From NCBI RefSeq assembly GCF_032884065.1, contig NC_088866.1, forward strand, positions 29,146,440 through 29,210,439: a DNA stretch of 64,000 bases, given 5' to 3'. A program made the translations under genes and the position numbers. Shown in pieces: positions 1 through 12,334 of this stretch (within the stretch, counting starts at the first letter, position 1; the number at the start of each line of letters is the position of its first letter). A model generated the notes under the pieces. It made no database searches and had not been told where the DNA came from. It saw only the letters and a list, made by a program, of their open reading frames with translations. The DNA comes from Artemia franciscana. Lineage: Eukaryota > Arthropoda > Branchiopoda > Anostraca > Artemiidae.

Positions 1-1190
1 AAAAAACTAAAAAAACTATAAAGGTAAAAACCAATAAAAAACTAAAAAAAAAACTGAAAAAACTAAAAAAAGGCAAAAACTACAAAAAAAACTAAAAACT
101 AATAAAAAAAGTAAAAAAGCTAAAAAACTAAAAAAACTAAAAAAAAAACTAAAAAAAGGTAAAAAACTAAAAAAAATAAAAAATAAAAAAAAACTAAAAA
201 AAAGGAAAAAACTGAAAAATAAGCTAAAATGAAGGTAAAAACCAATAAAAAACTAAAAAAAAAAAGGAAAAAACTAATAAATGACGACACTCAAAGAGAA
301 AGCGACCAGGACAAAAGGAATGTTCGATTAGCAATCAACAAAGCACAGGGACACAGGGAGTATAAATGACGACCAGGACATAAGTAAAAAAAAAAACTAT
401 CTATATATATAAAAATAAGTTGTCAAACTAAAAAAAGGCAAAAACTACAAAAAAAACTAAAAACTAATAAAAAAGCTAAAAAACTAAAAAAACTAAAAAA
501 AAGGCAAAAACTACAAAAAAAACTAAAAACTAATAAAAAAAATAAAAAAGCTAAAAAACTAAAAAAACTAAAAAAACTAAAAAAAGGTAAAAAACTAAAA
601 AAACTAAAAACTAAAAAAAACTAAAAAAAAGGAAAAAACTGAAAAATAAGCTAAAATAAAGGTAAAAACCAATAAAAAACTAAAAAAAAAACTGAAAAAA
701 CTAAAAAAAGGCAAAAACTACAAAAAAACTAAAAACTAATAAAAAAAGTAAAAAAGCTAAAAAACTAAAAAACTAAAAAAACTAAAAAAAACTAAAAAAA
801 GGTAAAAAACTAAAAAAAATAAAAAATAAAAAAAAAATAAAAAAAAAGGAAAAAACTGAAAAATAAGCTAACATAAAGGTAAAAACCAATAAAAACTAAA
901 AAGAAAAAAAGGAAAAAACTAAAAAAAATTTTCATCTAAAAAACTAAAAAAAAACTAAAAAAGGTAAAAACTAAAAGAACTAAAAAAGAAAAAAATAAAT
1001 GACGACACTCAAAGAGAAAGCGACCAGGACAAAAGGAATGTTCGATTAGCAATCAACAAAGCACCGGGACATAGGGAGCATAAATGACGACCAGGACATA
1101 AGTAAAAAAAAAATTAACAAAACTAAAAAGAAGGTAAAAACTACAAAAAAACTAAAAAGAAAAAAAAACTAAAAACTAATAAAAAAACTA
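1..1190. repeat. A-rich degenerate minisatellite (CTAAAAAA type)
   Basis: Almost pure runs of CTAAAAAA, GGTAAAAAC, GCTAAAAAAC and GGCAAAAACTAC, arranged in higher-order blocks of about 240-300 bp. These are interrupted at 281-380 and 997-1100 by short copies of AAATGACGACACTCAAAG and a GATTAGCAATCAACAAAG segment that also occurs in the helicase remnants. The same array recurs at 57.5-59.2 kb and, in antisense, around 3.9-4.3 kb. It lies inside the Helitron copies and has no coding potential. A Helitron-type 5' terminus interrupts it at 400. Confidence 0.85.
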
Positions 1191-1259
1191 AAAAATCTAA
1201 AAATCTAAATAAACTAAAAAAGAAAAAAAAGGAAAAAAATAAAGGAGAAAAACAAAACT

Positions 1260-1690
1260 AAAAAACGAATGTATATACAGACCGGTACACCGGGATACAA
1301 ATGACGACCGGGACACAGGGAATATAAATGACGACCGGGACACAGGGACACAACTACAACGGGGACACCGGGGGAAACAGGGGGATATAAATGACGACCG
1401 GGACAAAAAAACTAAAAAGAAAAAAAAACTAAAAACTAATAAAAAAACTAAAAAATCTAAAAATCTAAATAAGCTAAAAAAGAAAAAAAAAGGAAAAAAA
1501 TAAAGGAGAAAAACAAAACTAAAAAACGAATGTATATACAGACCGGGACACCGGGATACAAATGACGACCGGGACACAGGGAATATAAATGACGACCGGG
1601 ACACAGGGACACAACTACAACGGGGACACCGGAGGAAACAGGGGGATGTAAATGACGACCGGGACACCGGGACAGGGAATGGTCGATTAG
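1260..1690. repeat. 27-bp minisatellite inside Helitron
   Basis: A tandem array of about 27 bp per unit, containing GGGACACAGGG and AAATGACGACC with variable TATAAAT spacers. It forms two blocks separated by an A-rich stretch. Translated on the - strand it gives apparent proteins rich in CPGRHLY or VPVSRSSF. These are only the repeat read in different frames. The same array occurs at 59240-59650, and in antisense at 2781-2930, 3735-3870, 4100-4260 and 4795-5400. Confidence 0.85.
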
Positions 1691-1877
1691 CAATCACCAT
1701 CAACAAAGCTCAAGGGCAATCATTAGAATCATGAGGTATAGATCTGAATACAGATTGTTTTCCCATGGACCATTATATGTTGTATGTTCAAGAGTCGGTA
1801 AACCTGACAATCTATTTATATGCAAAGACAATGGGACAGCAAAGAATGTTGTATATTCGCAAGTTTTACGTAGTTAA
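1684..1877 (+). pseudogene. Helitron helicase (Pif1-like) C-terminal remnant
   Basis: The + strand reads RLAITINKAQGQSLES, then a stop, then GIDLNTDCF. After a one-base frame change it continues [19 protein letters not shown] and ends at TAA (1875-1877). The TINKAQGQ and CSRVG blocks are typical of the last helicase motifs (V/VI) of the Pif1-like domain in Helitron RepHel proteins. The helicase would unwind DNA during rolling-circle transposition. This piece is only about 64 codons long, with one internal stop and one frameshift, so it is not functional. It sits between the minisatellite and the terminal hairpins, as the C-terminus of RepHel would. Confidence 0.8.
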
Positions 1878-1986
1878 AACCATATATATATATATCTATC
1901 TATATTCACAGGTGGGACATAGGGACACAACTACAATGGCGCGTAACTATTATGGCGCGTAACGACTTACGCGCGCGGGGGGGCTT

Positions 1987-2053
1987 GGGGGGGGCGCGAA
2001 GCGCCCCCACCAACTAGGTGTTGGGGTGGCGCGAAGCGCCACCCCAACAGCTA

Positions 2054-2054
<1 letters not shown>
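1987..2054 (+). other. Double Helitron 3' terminus (two hairpins, two CTAG)
   Basis: Two GC-rich hairpins lie in tandem. The first is GGGGGCGC-GAA-GCGCCCCC around 1989-2009, followed shortly by CTAG at 2014-2017. The second is GTTGGGGTGGCGC-GAA-GCGCCACCCCAAC minus one arm base at 2020-2048, followed by AG and CTAG at 2051-2054. A hairpin 6-12 bases before CTRR is the transposition terminator of Helitrons. The doubling suggests a read-through or duplicated terminus. Confidence 0.75.

Positions 2055-2146
<92 letters not shown>
2055..2146. repeat. (TA)n microsatellite
   Basis: About 90 bp of nearly pure TA dinucleotide directly after the Helitron 3' CTAG. It probably represents the AT-rich insertion target, expanded or pre-existing. 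Confidence 0.95.
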
Positions 2147-3503
<1,357 letters not shown>

Positions 3504-3519
3504 TAGATATAATTCTAAA

Positions 3520-4588
<1,069 letters not shown>

Positions 4589-4590
4589 TT

Positions 4591-4785
4591 TTAACTACGT
4601 AAAACTTGCGGATATACAACATTCTTCACTGTCCCATTGTCTGCGCATATAAATAGATTGTCAGGTTTACCGACTCTTGAACATGCAATATATAATTGTC
4701 CACGGGAAAAACAATCCGTATTCAGATCTATACCTCATTATTCTAATGATTGCCCTTGCGCTTTGTTGATGGTGATTGCTAATCG
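4591..4785 (-). pseudogene. Helitron helicase C-terminus, best-preserved copy
   Basis: On the - strand the reading is RLAITINKAQGQSLE, two stops, then an open stretch [19 protein letters not shown] followed by [20 protein letters not shown] and TAA at 4591-4593. This copy keeps the CFSRGQLYIACSRVG block in one frame, whereas the + strand copies have lost a base there. It is the end of a Pif1-like helicase domain with no upstream helicase body. A partial duplicate lies at 5081-5165. Confidence 0.8.
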
Positions 4786-4794
4786 AACATTCCC

Positions 4795-5400
4795 TGTGTC
4801 CCCGTCGTCATTTATATATCCCCCCTGTGCCCTCTGGCGTCCCCGTTGTAGTTGTGTCCCTGTGTCCCGGTCGTCATTTATATTCCCTGTGTCCTGGTCG
4901 TCATTTGTGTCCCGGTGTCCCAGTCTGTAATTTCTCTTTGAGTGTCCCGGTCGTCATTTGTATTCCCTGTGTCCGGGTCGTCATTTGTGTCCCGGTGTCC
5001 CGGTCTGTAATTTCTCATTGAGTGTCCCGGTCGTCATTTGTATTCCCTGTGTCCCGGTCGTCATTTGCGTCCCGGTTTTCCATGGGAAAAACAATCCGTA
5101 TTCAGATCTATACCTCATTATTCTAATGATTGCCCTTGAGCTTTGTCGATGGTGATTGCTAATCGAACATTCCCTGTGTCCCGGTCGTCATTTTTATATC
5201 CCCCCTGTGCCCCCCGGCGTCCCCGTTGTAGTTGTGTCCCTGTGTCCCGGTCGTCATTTATATTCCCTGTGTCCCGGTCGTTATTTATGTCCCGGTGTCC
5301 CAGTCTGTAATTTCTCTTTGAGTGTCCCGGTCGTCATTTATATTCCCTGTGTCCCGGTGTCCCGGTCGTCATTTGTGTCTCGGTGTCCCGGTCTGTAATT
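4795..5400. repeat. 27-bp minisatellite, antisense blocks
   Basis: Repeated TGTCCCGGTCGTCATTT units with TATATTCCCTG or GTGTCCCGG spacers. Two blocks flank the partial helicase duplicate at 5081-5165. Overlapping apparent ORFs of 65-97 codons here are the repeat read in frame and do not represent genes. Confidence 0.85.
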
Positions 5401-5849
5401 TCGTCAGTCGACAAACATGACGTGAGTCGAAAAACAACTTCATGACGGCATAATGCTCAATCCTTATAATGATGTCAATCGACAAACATGCATGACGTCA
5501 GTCAATACACAACACACAAACAAGTTATTTTTATCTATATAGATTTTGGAAAAATTAAGATTGATGAGCGTTACGTCATAAGTATGCACATCAGTATTGT
5601 AGTGACGTTGTCACACTTGTCACACTTAAATGGAAAAATTGAAGATTTTCTTGCATGGAGAAGTATACATTAAATTGCTTAAAGAGCAAAAAACTTTTGT
5701 ATATAGTTTACAAGGTATAATAAAATTAAAAACCTTAAAAAGAAAACCAAAAGTTTAAAGTCTAGTAGACAATCCGTGTTAGAAAATGGACTGGCTTCAA
5801 TAATCAAATATCTTTGAAATGACAAAAGTATGAAAAGACACATTAGTAT

Positions 5850-6200
5850 GAAAAGCTTATCTAGAGTTAAACCCCAAAAAAGAAAATTTACAAGTGTTAT
5901 AAATAGCAATTCGTTTGAAGAAAAAGAAGTTTTTTTCCCACCACCTGACCAATTAACAAATCTACAACCTGAACAATCATGTAAGACTAGACCAATAAGG
6001 ACAGCTAAAGCAAAGGGCATTGGCTAAATTTTCAATAGGTGAAAGTCAATGACCTGGACCATCAAATTAGATAAGACCCAAAAAACGAAAATTTACAAGT
6101 GTTATAAATGAAAATTCGTAGGAAGAAAAAGAACTTTTTGTCCCGCTACTTGCACAATCAATAAATCTTCAACGTGGACCATCTTGTGCACATAACATGT
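5850..6200 (+). pseudogene. Tandemly duplicated coding-like segment, unknown
   Basis: Two copies about 206 bp apart. Copy 1 reads KRKFTSVINSNSFEEKEVFF then PPPDQLTNLQPEQSC and ends at TAA (6025-6027). Copy 2 (from about 6084) reads KRKFTSVINENS, a stop, then EEKELFVPLLAQSINLQ and ends at a TGA. Protein-level similarity between copies (KRKFTSVIN, EEKE, NLQ, SC) suggests a former coding sequence. No family is recognised. The position beside the Helitron cluster would fit transposon cargo or an old host fragment. Confidence 0.35.
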
Positions 6201-7110
6201 TTTGATTCAGTTCATCACTCCTCTCAACATTATTTGACAGGCTCATCTGAATGCCCCTCGCCTTTTTGGAAAATAGTCAAACATGTCCCCCCTTTTTCAA
6301 TAACATAAACTATATGTAAACGAGGGGCGAATTGCATAACTTATAACCCTAACCGGTCGGCTGTAAAGGGGTTGACATTTTCAAATACATAGTTACAAGA
6401 TCTTGTAAGCGTCATTTTGACTAATAAGGCTAGCTAAATCGCATTGAAGGCCCGAAAAATGTAAGCAATATAACACCCAAGTAATTTAAAAATTATATAA
6501 TTCTTTATTATTGAACTGTTGTTATTGTTATTGAATTTTGTTATTGTGAATTGTTATTGAACTGTTTAACTCAAAAGAATTGTCATTTAAAACATAAGGA
6601 ATTTAAAATAAATCACCACTGTTTGAATATTATATGTTAAAAGAAATTTAAATGGAAGTAAAGAGTAACATTAAACCTTAAAGTGAAGCAAAATTGCTCC
6701 ATTGACGAGATACCTGCCCCTTTTCAACACCTTGCTTTTTGTGTTAACGTTATACGTTATGTCACAATCATTTATAAACAAATGCTCAAGCAGAAGAGCT
6801 TCTCATTGCATAATTACCCCCCCCCCTATGAAAAATTCGCCCACAGGTAAAATTGTGCAGCAGTAAAGGGGGCTAAACAGCTCATTATTACTTTGATAAT
6901 GATACTTATTAACGGGGTAACTTCGATTTACAGGGCAAGTGCTGTAATTTATGTAAGTTGTTTATTGTTAATTTGATACTTTGGTTGTCTTAATAGTTTT
7001 TTACTTTGATACTTTTTTTACTTTCAAACTTTGTTACTTTGGTATTACTATTTTGATACTATTTTTGATACTTTGATGAAATGTTGATGATGCAAAGAAA
7101 ATTGATTTTA
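6200..7110. other. No gene seen; locally low complexity
   Basis: AT-rich DNA without a supported ORF. At 6505-6570 TTATTGAACTGT/TTATTGTTATTGAA words repeat. At 6960-7080 TTTGATACTTTG/TTACTTTG words repeat. A C9 tract lies near 6820. Confidence 0.5.
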
Positions 7111-8440
7111 AAATGGAAATTTCGAAGAACTTGAAACTTCGGAAATAAAAAACAAACAGAAATTAGTTAAAAGCACTTTCTGAAAAAGATATTTTTCAAA
7201 GAAAAGTAAAGGCAATACCTTAAGCTTAGGATCAACAGAAATATAAAACTATAATAATTCTAACTCAAAACGATCAGAAATTACTAATAAATGAAACCCG
7301 AAACGAACAGAAATTATATTAACAAGCACAGCAAACAAAAATACAACAGGTACTAAAATAAATGAGTAAATAAATCTTAAAACGAATATAACTTAAATTG
7401 AACATGCAAATCAAGCTTAAAATGAAAAAAAAAATCAAGACAAACAAGAGTTTGTTTATTACCACTTTCAAGTCTAGAGTCTACTGTGTCATTAGTGCTT
7501 TGCTGAATGCTTTGTGTCTTGAACGGAGTTGGAAAGAACTAAAAAATTGAACTGAATATGTAATATAAGATGATATTAATTGGGGATGCCTCTTGAGTTC
7601 AAGATTCTGTTTCACTGCAACTTTATTTTTTAATGTTGTAATAAGCGCAAAAGAAGATGTTTTTAATATAATTGGTTTTGACTAAAGTGGCAATTACGCA
7701 GTAGGCTTTAGACTCTTGCAGTTAATGAAAGGGGCAGTAGCCAAATTCTTTCTTGCGGTGAAAAATATATGTATACTGAACAGTCTTGGAAAAAAAAAAC
7801 TCATAAAACTAAACAGAATATTTTATATATAACAATATTAATTACTGATATTTCATCAGTTGAAGATCTCAGTTCACTGTATTTATTTCATTTCAATGTT
7901 GTAATAAGCACACAGGACAAATAATGAGTCTTAAGTAAAGTGCCAATGACGTATTAGGCTCTAGACTTCTACAGTTAGGGCAGGTGGCAGTAGTTAAACT
8001 CTTGTTTGTAGTGATTTTTGTTCGTTTATGCTTGATTTACACATTCAATGTAAGTGTTACGCGTTTTAAGATTTATTTCTTCATTTTATTTTACTACCTA
8101 TTGCATGTGTGTTCGTTATCATTGTTTACCTAATTTCTGTTTGTTTAGGGTTTCATTTATTCTTTAATAGCAAAAGATTTTTGTTCGTCTTAAGGTTGAT
8201 TTGGATATTCAGTTCAAGTTTTACTCGTTTCAAGATCTATTCTTCTATATTATTGTCTTGTGTTTGTTTGCTTTGATTTTTTGTTTAATTTCGATTCATT
8301 TTGGGTTTATTTACTCTTTAATAATATTTTCTGGTCGTTTTGAGTATGAGTCATTATAGGTTTTTATTTCTGCTGATCTCAAGTTTAATATGGGCTTTAC
8401 TTTTCTTTGAGAAACTTTTTTTTTTGGAAAGTTTTTTTTT
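7110..8440. mobile_element. Fold-back element with tandem body
   Basis: The left arm at about 7190-7440 (TTTTTCAAAGAAAAGTAAAG, then CTCAAAACGATCAGAAA) is inverted relative to 8195-8430. A second, shorter copy of the right arm lies at 8018-8190. The sequence at 7444-7500 (CAAGAGTTTGTTTATTACCA) is inverted relative to 7930-8005. Between the arms is a direct duplication of about 255 bp (about 7528-7760 and 7784-8010, sharing GTTGTAATAAGC and GTAGGCTTTAGACT/TTAGGCTCTAGACT). No transposase is seen. This is a non-autonomous fold-back element or a large MITE. Confidence 0.65.
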
Positions 8441-9370
8441 TTTTTTTAATTGGTTTTAACTCAAGATTTTTACTGTTTGGTCCTACGGTAGCATTAAAAA
8501 AGCCAAATAATTTTGATTTACTTTGGATTTTACATACTGAATTTCTTTGCAGAATTTATATATAAATTATACTACTGAATTTTGGTTCTTCTCTACTTGG
8601 TTTCAGTATTAGTTTCAAAATTGGATTGGTACTCTGGAATCTCTGTGATTTTGCTGTAACTTATTTATTTTTTTCTCAGATTCAGTATAACTTTAACCTT
8701 TGGACCGAATTCTACTGAATCTAAACAAGTTTGGGGTGCTGCCCCTTTTATGTTATTACACTCTGCCTGATAAAATGAAGATTGAAATCAACACCCACTT
8801 GCTTTTACATGTATTGCGGCTTTCATTGTTCAAATTGTGTCTTAGTTAGACCTCTAAACTGGGTCTAATTTAAATGCTATAGGTAATTGCGAAATGTCGT
8901 TGTTTGTTGCTTTTCGTCCTATTTTCCCAAACAAACTGAGTCCGTAGCTTCTTCTGTTTCCTTCTGAACACGAAGAACAAAACTAGGTTGAAAGGTATGA
9001 TTTTTGATTGCTTGTTTTCTTTGGGTACAACAACATGTACCACAAAAATACAAACCCGAAGGAAAGCAAATGCTACTGCTTATTGAATAGCAAAAGATTA
9101 GAAAGTAAAGAAAAAAATTATCCCACAAATCTTTGAGTGCTGCTGCTTGTGTTGCGTTTTTCTCGAGTTTACGTGTACGGGTCGTCAGGGTTTTAAAAGC
9201 CTTAATATAATCGTCTGCATATCTAAGTTTGAAGAAAACGCTACTCGGGTTGTTTTGAACAAATTCGAGATTCCTTCCTAATAATAATTGCCGGCATCAG
9301 CCGGTGGTGCACCGACGAAGAAAAATTCGTTGCGTACCACCATTTCTCCTAAAACTTAATTATTTTTAGT
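8441..9370. other. No gene seen
   Basis: AT-rich sequence with a poly-T tract around 8425-8450. The short - strand ORF at 8919-9128 has no recognisable feature. Sequence from about 9130 is somewhat less AT-rich (CTCGAGTTTACGTGTACGGG, CGGCATCAGCCGGTGGTGC). It could be near a transcription start for the gene on the right, but no promoter element is identified. Confidence 0.4.
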
Positions 9371-9372
9371 CA

Positions 9373-9582
9373 AAAAGAGAAACTGGCGTGGCTTCAGGGC
9401 TTCTAAGGATTTTTTGTAATTTTAAGTACAATTTTTGGTATAATAAGAACAACAGACATGCGTTGAAAGGAAAAGTTAGACCATAAGAGTTAAGCTATTT
9501 GACCATTTCTTTCCATTACACGAGTAAATTAATTTTTCTTACGGAACGGTGTTCAACAGATCAAGGTGATTACATTTATTCG
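9373..9582 (+). other. Candidate non-coding 5' leader exon, copy A
   Basis: This segment is clearly similar to 10273-10507: both have GAAACTGGCGTG/GAAAACTGGCGTG, TTTTAAGTACAATTTT, GACCATAAG-GTTAAGC, TTTGACCATTT and GGAACGGTGTTCAA-GGATCA. Both end at an identical donor-like CG|GTAAG (after 9582 here). It lies 1.2 kb upstream of the Patj start-codon exon. It may be an alternative 5' UTR exon. It could equally be a dispersed repeat, since neighbouring DNA (10003-10250) recurs at 20.7 kb. Confidence 0.3.
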
Positions 9583-10002
9583 GTAAGTAATTCCAATAAA
9601 TTACAAGAAGCTCTATTAAACGCAGGAGGGGGGTTATTTTTTAGTAAGTTTTTATCCTTTAATGCGTTTCAAAGTGATTTTGCAGTCTCTTCAGTGCTTA
9701 GAAACAGGGTTGTGGAGTTTTTTTTTATAAGTTAAAGCCAACTCCGATTTAAAATACTTTCAATATAACAACTCCAACTATGACTCAGAATCCGAGACTT
9801 TAAACATAATTGCTCCAACACCAGCCCCAACTCCTTACATTTCCTTTAAGAAAGCAAAAACTTAAATTCTAGATTACATTCCTGCTAATTTACTGCATTA
9901 ATTCAATGTATAAGTTTCACCTTAGACACAATTTTAATTTTTACTAAGCACCTATTTTAAACAGAACATTTTAAAACAAATATTTTTCTGTTATTCCTAC
10001 AT

Positions 10003-10250
10003 GAGAAACATAACTTTTATAACTGGTAAAGTTATTTAAACTTTAAAAATTACATAGTTTTATCAAATTCTTTTCTAAATATTTTTTAATTACCATATTA
10101 AAAGCTAATATATATATAATAAATTTTGTATTCTGCGTTTCCAGAATAGCTGTAAAGTGCAAGAAAGGTATCTCTGTCTATCTATTAAGCATTTTTCTTG
10201 TCTTTCTGCATTCAAATATTATATGCACGTTTTTCAACTACTAAGTATTT
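10003..10250. repeat. Dispersed direct repeat, copy 1 (copy 2 at 20748-20985)
   Basis: Similar to 20748-20985 along its length: shared TTTAAACTTTAAAAA-TACATAGTTTT, ATCAAATTCTTTTCT-AATAT, AATTTTGTATTCTG and GCATTCAAATATTATATG. No ORF, and no terminal repeats recognised. Probably an old non-autonomous transposable element. Confidence 0.7.
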
Positions 10251-10272
10251 ATTAAAATTAACTAATTGCTAT

Positions 10273-10507
10273 CGAAAAGAAAACTGGCGTGACGTCAAGG
10301 TTTAGCTAGGGAGTTGTAAGATATTTTAAATCTAATTAATTTTTTGCAGTTTTAAGTACAATTTTCGGTGAACAACAGCGGGGCGTAGAAATAGAAAATT
10401 AGACCATAAGGGTTAAGCCTTTTGACCATTTAATTTCAATTATCTGAGTAAAGTTGATTTTGCTGCCGGAACGGTGTTCAATGGATCATGATAAATGCAC
10501 TTGTTCG
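10273..10507 (+). other. Candidate non-coding 5' leader exon, copy B
   Basis: Second copy of the 9373-9582 segment, about 0.9 kb downstream, also ending at CG|GTAAG (after 10507). It is the nearer of the two to the acceptor of the Patj start-codon exon at 10817, which would leave a 309-bp intron. The donor base pattern is conserved although the flanking sequence has diverged. That favours, but does not prove, splicing function. Confidence 0.35.
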
Positions 10508-10825
10508 GTAAGCAACAGCGATCGATTATAAGAAACTGTATTGATCGTAGGAGGTAAATTTTTAGAAGATTCCCAAGAAACAATGATAAAAAGTGTTAGA
10601 GACATTATTACACTGCTGCATCTTTTCCAAACCTTAACGCAATGTCAAAAATTCGCAATTCAGAGTAACTGGATTACTTCGCTACTTTTCTAATTTCGGT
10701 CATTTTCTGTTTCGCTACAATTTAATGACTGGCGGCATTTACTTAGATATTATTGTCAATGTTGCAAAAATTCCTGAAATGTTTTGAATTTTGTAATGTA
10801 ATTTTATCCATTCCAGGATTGTAAG

Positions 10826-10841
10826 ATGCCAGTGACAACAG
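10826..10841 (+). CDS. Patj: Patj, coding exon 1 (start-codon micro-exon)
   Basis: The acceptor TTCCAG ends at 10816, so the exon is 10817-10841 (25 nt), followed by donor GTAAGT at 10842. The ATG at 10826-10828 gives MPVTT plus one base of a split codon. That base joins the first two bases of the exon at 21920 to form GAT (Asp), and the joined frame runs MPVTTDAQVAVTLLKRIQ. In Patj the L27 domain starts within a few residues of the initiator Met, so this short start fits the family. Only nine untranslated bases precede the ATG in this exon, so at least one upstream non-coding exon must exist. The assignment depends on phase and splice-site match, because 16 coding bases alone carry little signal. 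Confidence 0.75.
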
Positions 10842-11919
10842 GTAAGTCTTATCTATTTTCCATAAGGACTAAAATGTAGGTCAATCCTGTAAACATATAA
10901 TCACCCTAAACTTGTGTTCAATTTGCATCACTAAGCTTGGACTAGGCTACTAACAAATAGCCTAACTACAGTAGCCTAGATCTAGGCTTCCGAGCCTACT
11001 TGGCCCAACACATATTTACACAGACTTTCTTCACCTCAATCCGTTCAAGTTTTGGTTATCTTCTGGTGTTTGACCACATCTAAAGGAAACATGCTAGCCT
11101 AATAGAAGGGATAGGACCTAGACCAACCATTAAATTCCGTATATTAAGCTCTTCCAAGCTGTCATAATCACACTTCTGGTAATGGACTCTCTCCTGATGC
11201 TTCTAAATATTCTTTAGCTAAAATTAACATAGGCTATTTTATCATTGTTTTTGCATGATATGCTATAGATTAGGCTATCTTCTTTCTTAATGAGTTTCTT
11301 ATATACTTGGGTAATTTTTTAGCTAGGATAAAAGTGAATATATCCCTTGATGGCTTTTTTCTGCTCTTTTGTAATTTAGTAATCACTTTCTAGGGTAACT
11401 TCTGTTTTAAGCCCTTAATAGGGCTCCAAAACATAATAGACCAGAAGGTAAAATTGATACTTTAAAATAACTTCCTGGGATATACTTTAACCTGTAGACC
11501 CATCTCCAAAAGATTCATTTTCCTAGCCTAACCCCTTTCCGAGATAGCAAGAAGTCACTAAACTAGAATTTTACCCAGGATAGATCTACTGATTAAAGTA
11601 TGTCCTTGGGAGGGATTTTGAAGCACCCACCTCCATTCCTTTGTCCTCTAGCATTCACTGGCTTTTAGTGACCTTAAAAGATCTTCTGCTTAAATGAACC
11701 AAAGAACAGTATTTTCAGCTTAACAACTTTTCTCAATCCTAATTTATGAGGTTTCAAAGATCTGTAAATAAAAAAAGACAATTGATGTGGCCTAAAATTC
11801 TACTCAAATAACAGGAATTATATTTTTTCAAAACTAAAACCAGAGAAAAAGAAACCAGTAATTAAGTTAAAATGTTGTTTTGTCAAAATTTTAATAGGTG
11901 TAGACTTATGAATTTAGAG
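10842..11919. other. Patj: Patj intron 1, left part; no gene seen
   Basis: The intron begins GTAAGTCTT. The sequence has unusually many TAGGCTA/CTAGCCTA words (10940-11330). A stretch around 11460-11580 (TCCTAGCCTAACCCCTTTCC, AAACTAGAATTTTACCCAGG) is a diverged direct relative of 16750-16860. No ORF or conserved element is recognised. Confidence 0.5.
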
Positions 11920-12150
11920 CACTTACAAATGCTAATTTTAGAAGCATATTTATTTTTTAGCTTTCTAAAATCCCCCTTCAACAAACTAAAAATGCATAAA
12001 GTAGGCAGGGTTTTGAAGCCAAGGGAAATATTGAGGTTTTACAATATGAATGAAATTATATTTTAAATACTATTTCCAGTCATCACTGCTAATTTTTGTA
12101 TAGTAAGAAGTTGAAAGACAATTAAAAACATGCATCAATTAATGCTAATT
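11920..12150. repeat. Direct repeat, copy 1 (copy 2 at 12705-12960)
   Basis: Matches 12705-12960: both contain AAATGCTAATT-TAGAAG, AAACTAAAAATG, GGGCAGGGTTTTGAAGCCAA-like and TATATTTTAAATACTA sequence, then a GTTGAAAGA-AATTAAAA end. A fold-back unit sits between the copies. The first part of copy 2 is also found inverted at about 16540-16680. Together these outline a composite element spanning about 11.9-16.7 kb. Confidence 0.65.
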
Positions 12151-12334
12151 ATCTACTTTTCACCTCCCAGTTGAAACTAGCCAGTTAACTGGTGAATCAG
12201 AGCAACTAGTTAAGTATTATGTTTATGTTCCTTTGATTTAAAGAAATGCCTTTTGACACAATAGAGATTATACAGTTTTTTAGTTTGAGATTAAATTTGT
12301 TTTAAAAGATTCTTTGACTAAGGGAAGATCTTGG

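Larger units (their letters stand above)
400..2054 (+). mobile_element. Helitron copy, left edge of window
   Basis: The 5' end has the form TCTATATATATAAAAATAAG at 400-419. The 3' end is a GC-rich hairpin followed by CTAG at 2051-2054, and the next base is T inside a TA tract. This matches the Helitron rule of 5' TC, 3' hairpin plus CTRR, and insertion between A and T. In order, the inside holds the A-rich minisatellite, two blocks of 27-bp minisatellite, a fragment of the RepHel helicase C-terminus and the hairpins. No Rep (HUH) domain is seen, so the copy is non-autonomous or decayed. A close copy lies at 57423-60111. Confidence 0.8.

Noticed and set aside
1197..1706. 169-codon - strand ORF rich in VPVSRSSF and a nearly identical one at 59159-59668
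   Set aside because: It is the 27-bp minisatellite and A-rich repeat translated. The same words appear in other frames, no domain is present, and the start is inside a repeat.
4637..5398. Overlapping + strand ORFs (CPGRHLY type)
   Set aside because: Minisatellite reading. The real protein signal here is the helicase remnant on the - strand.
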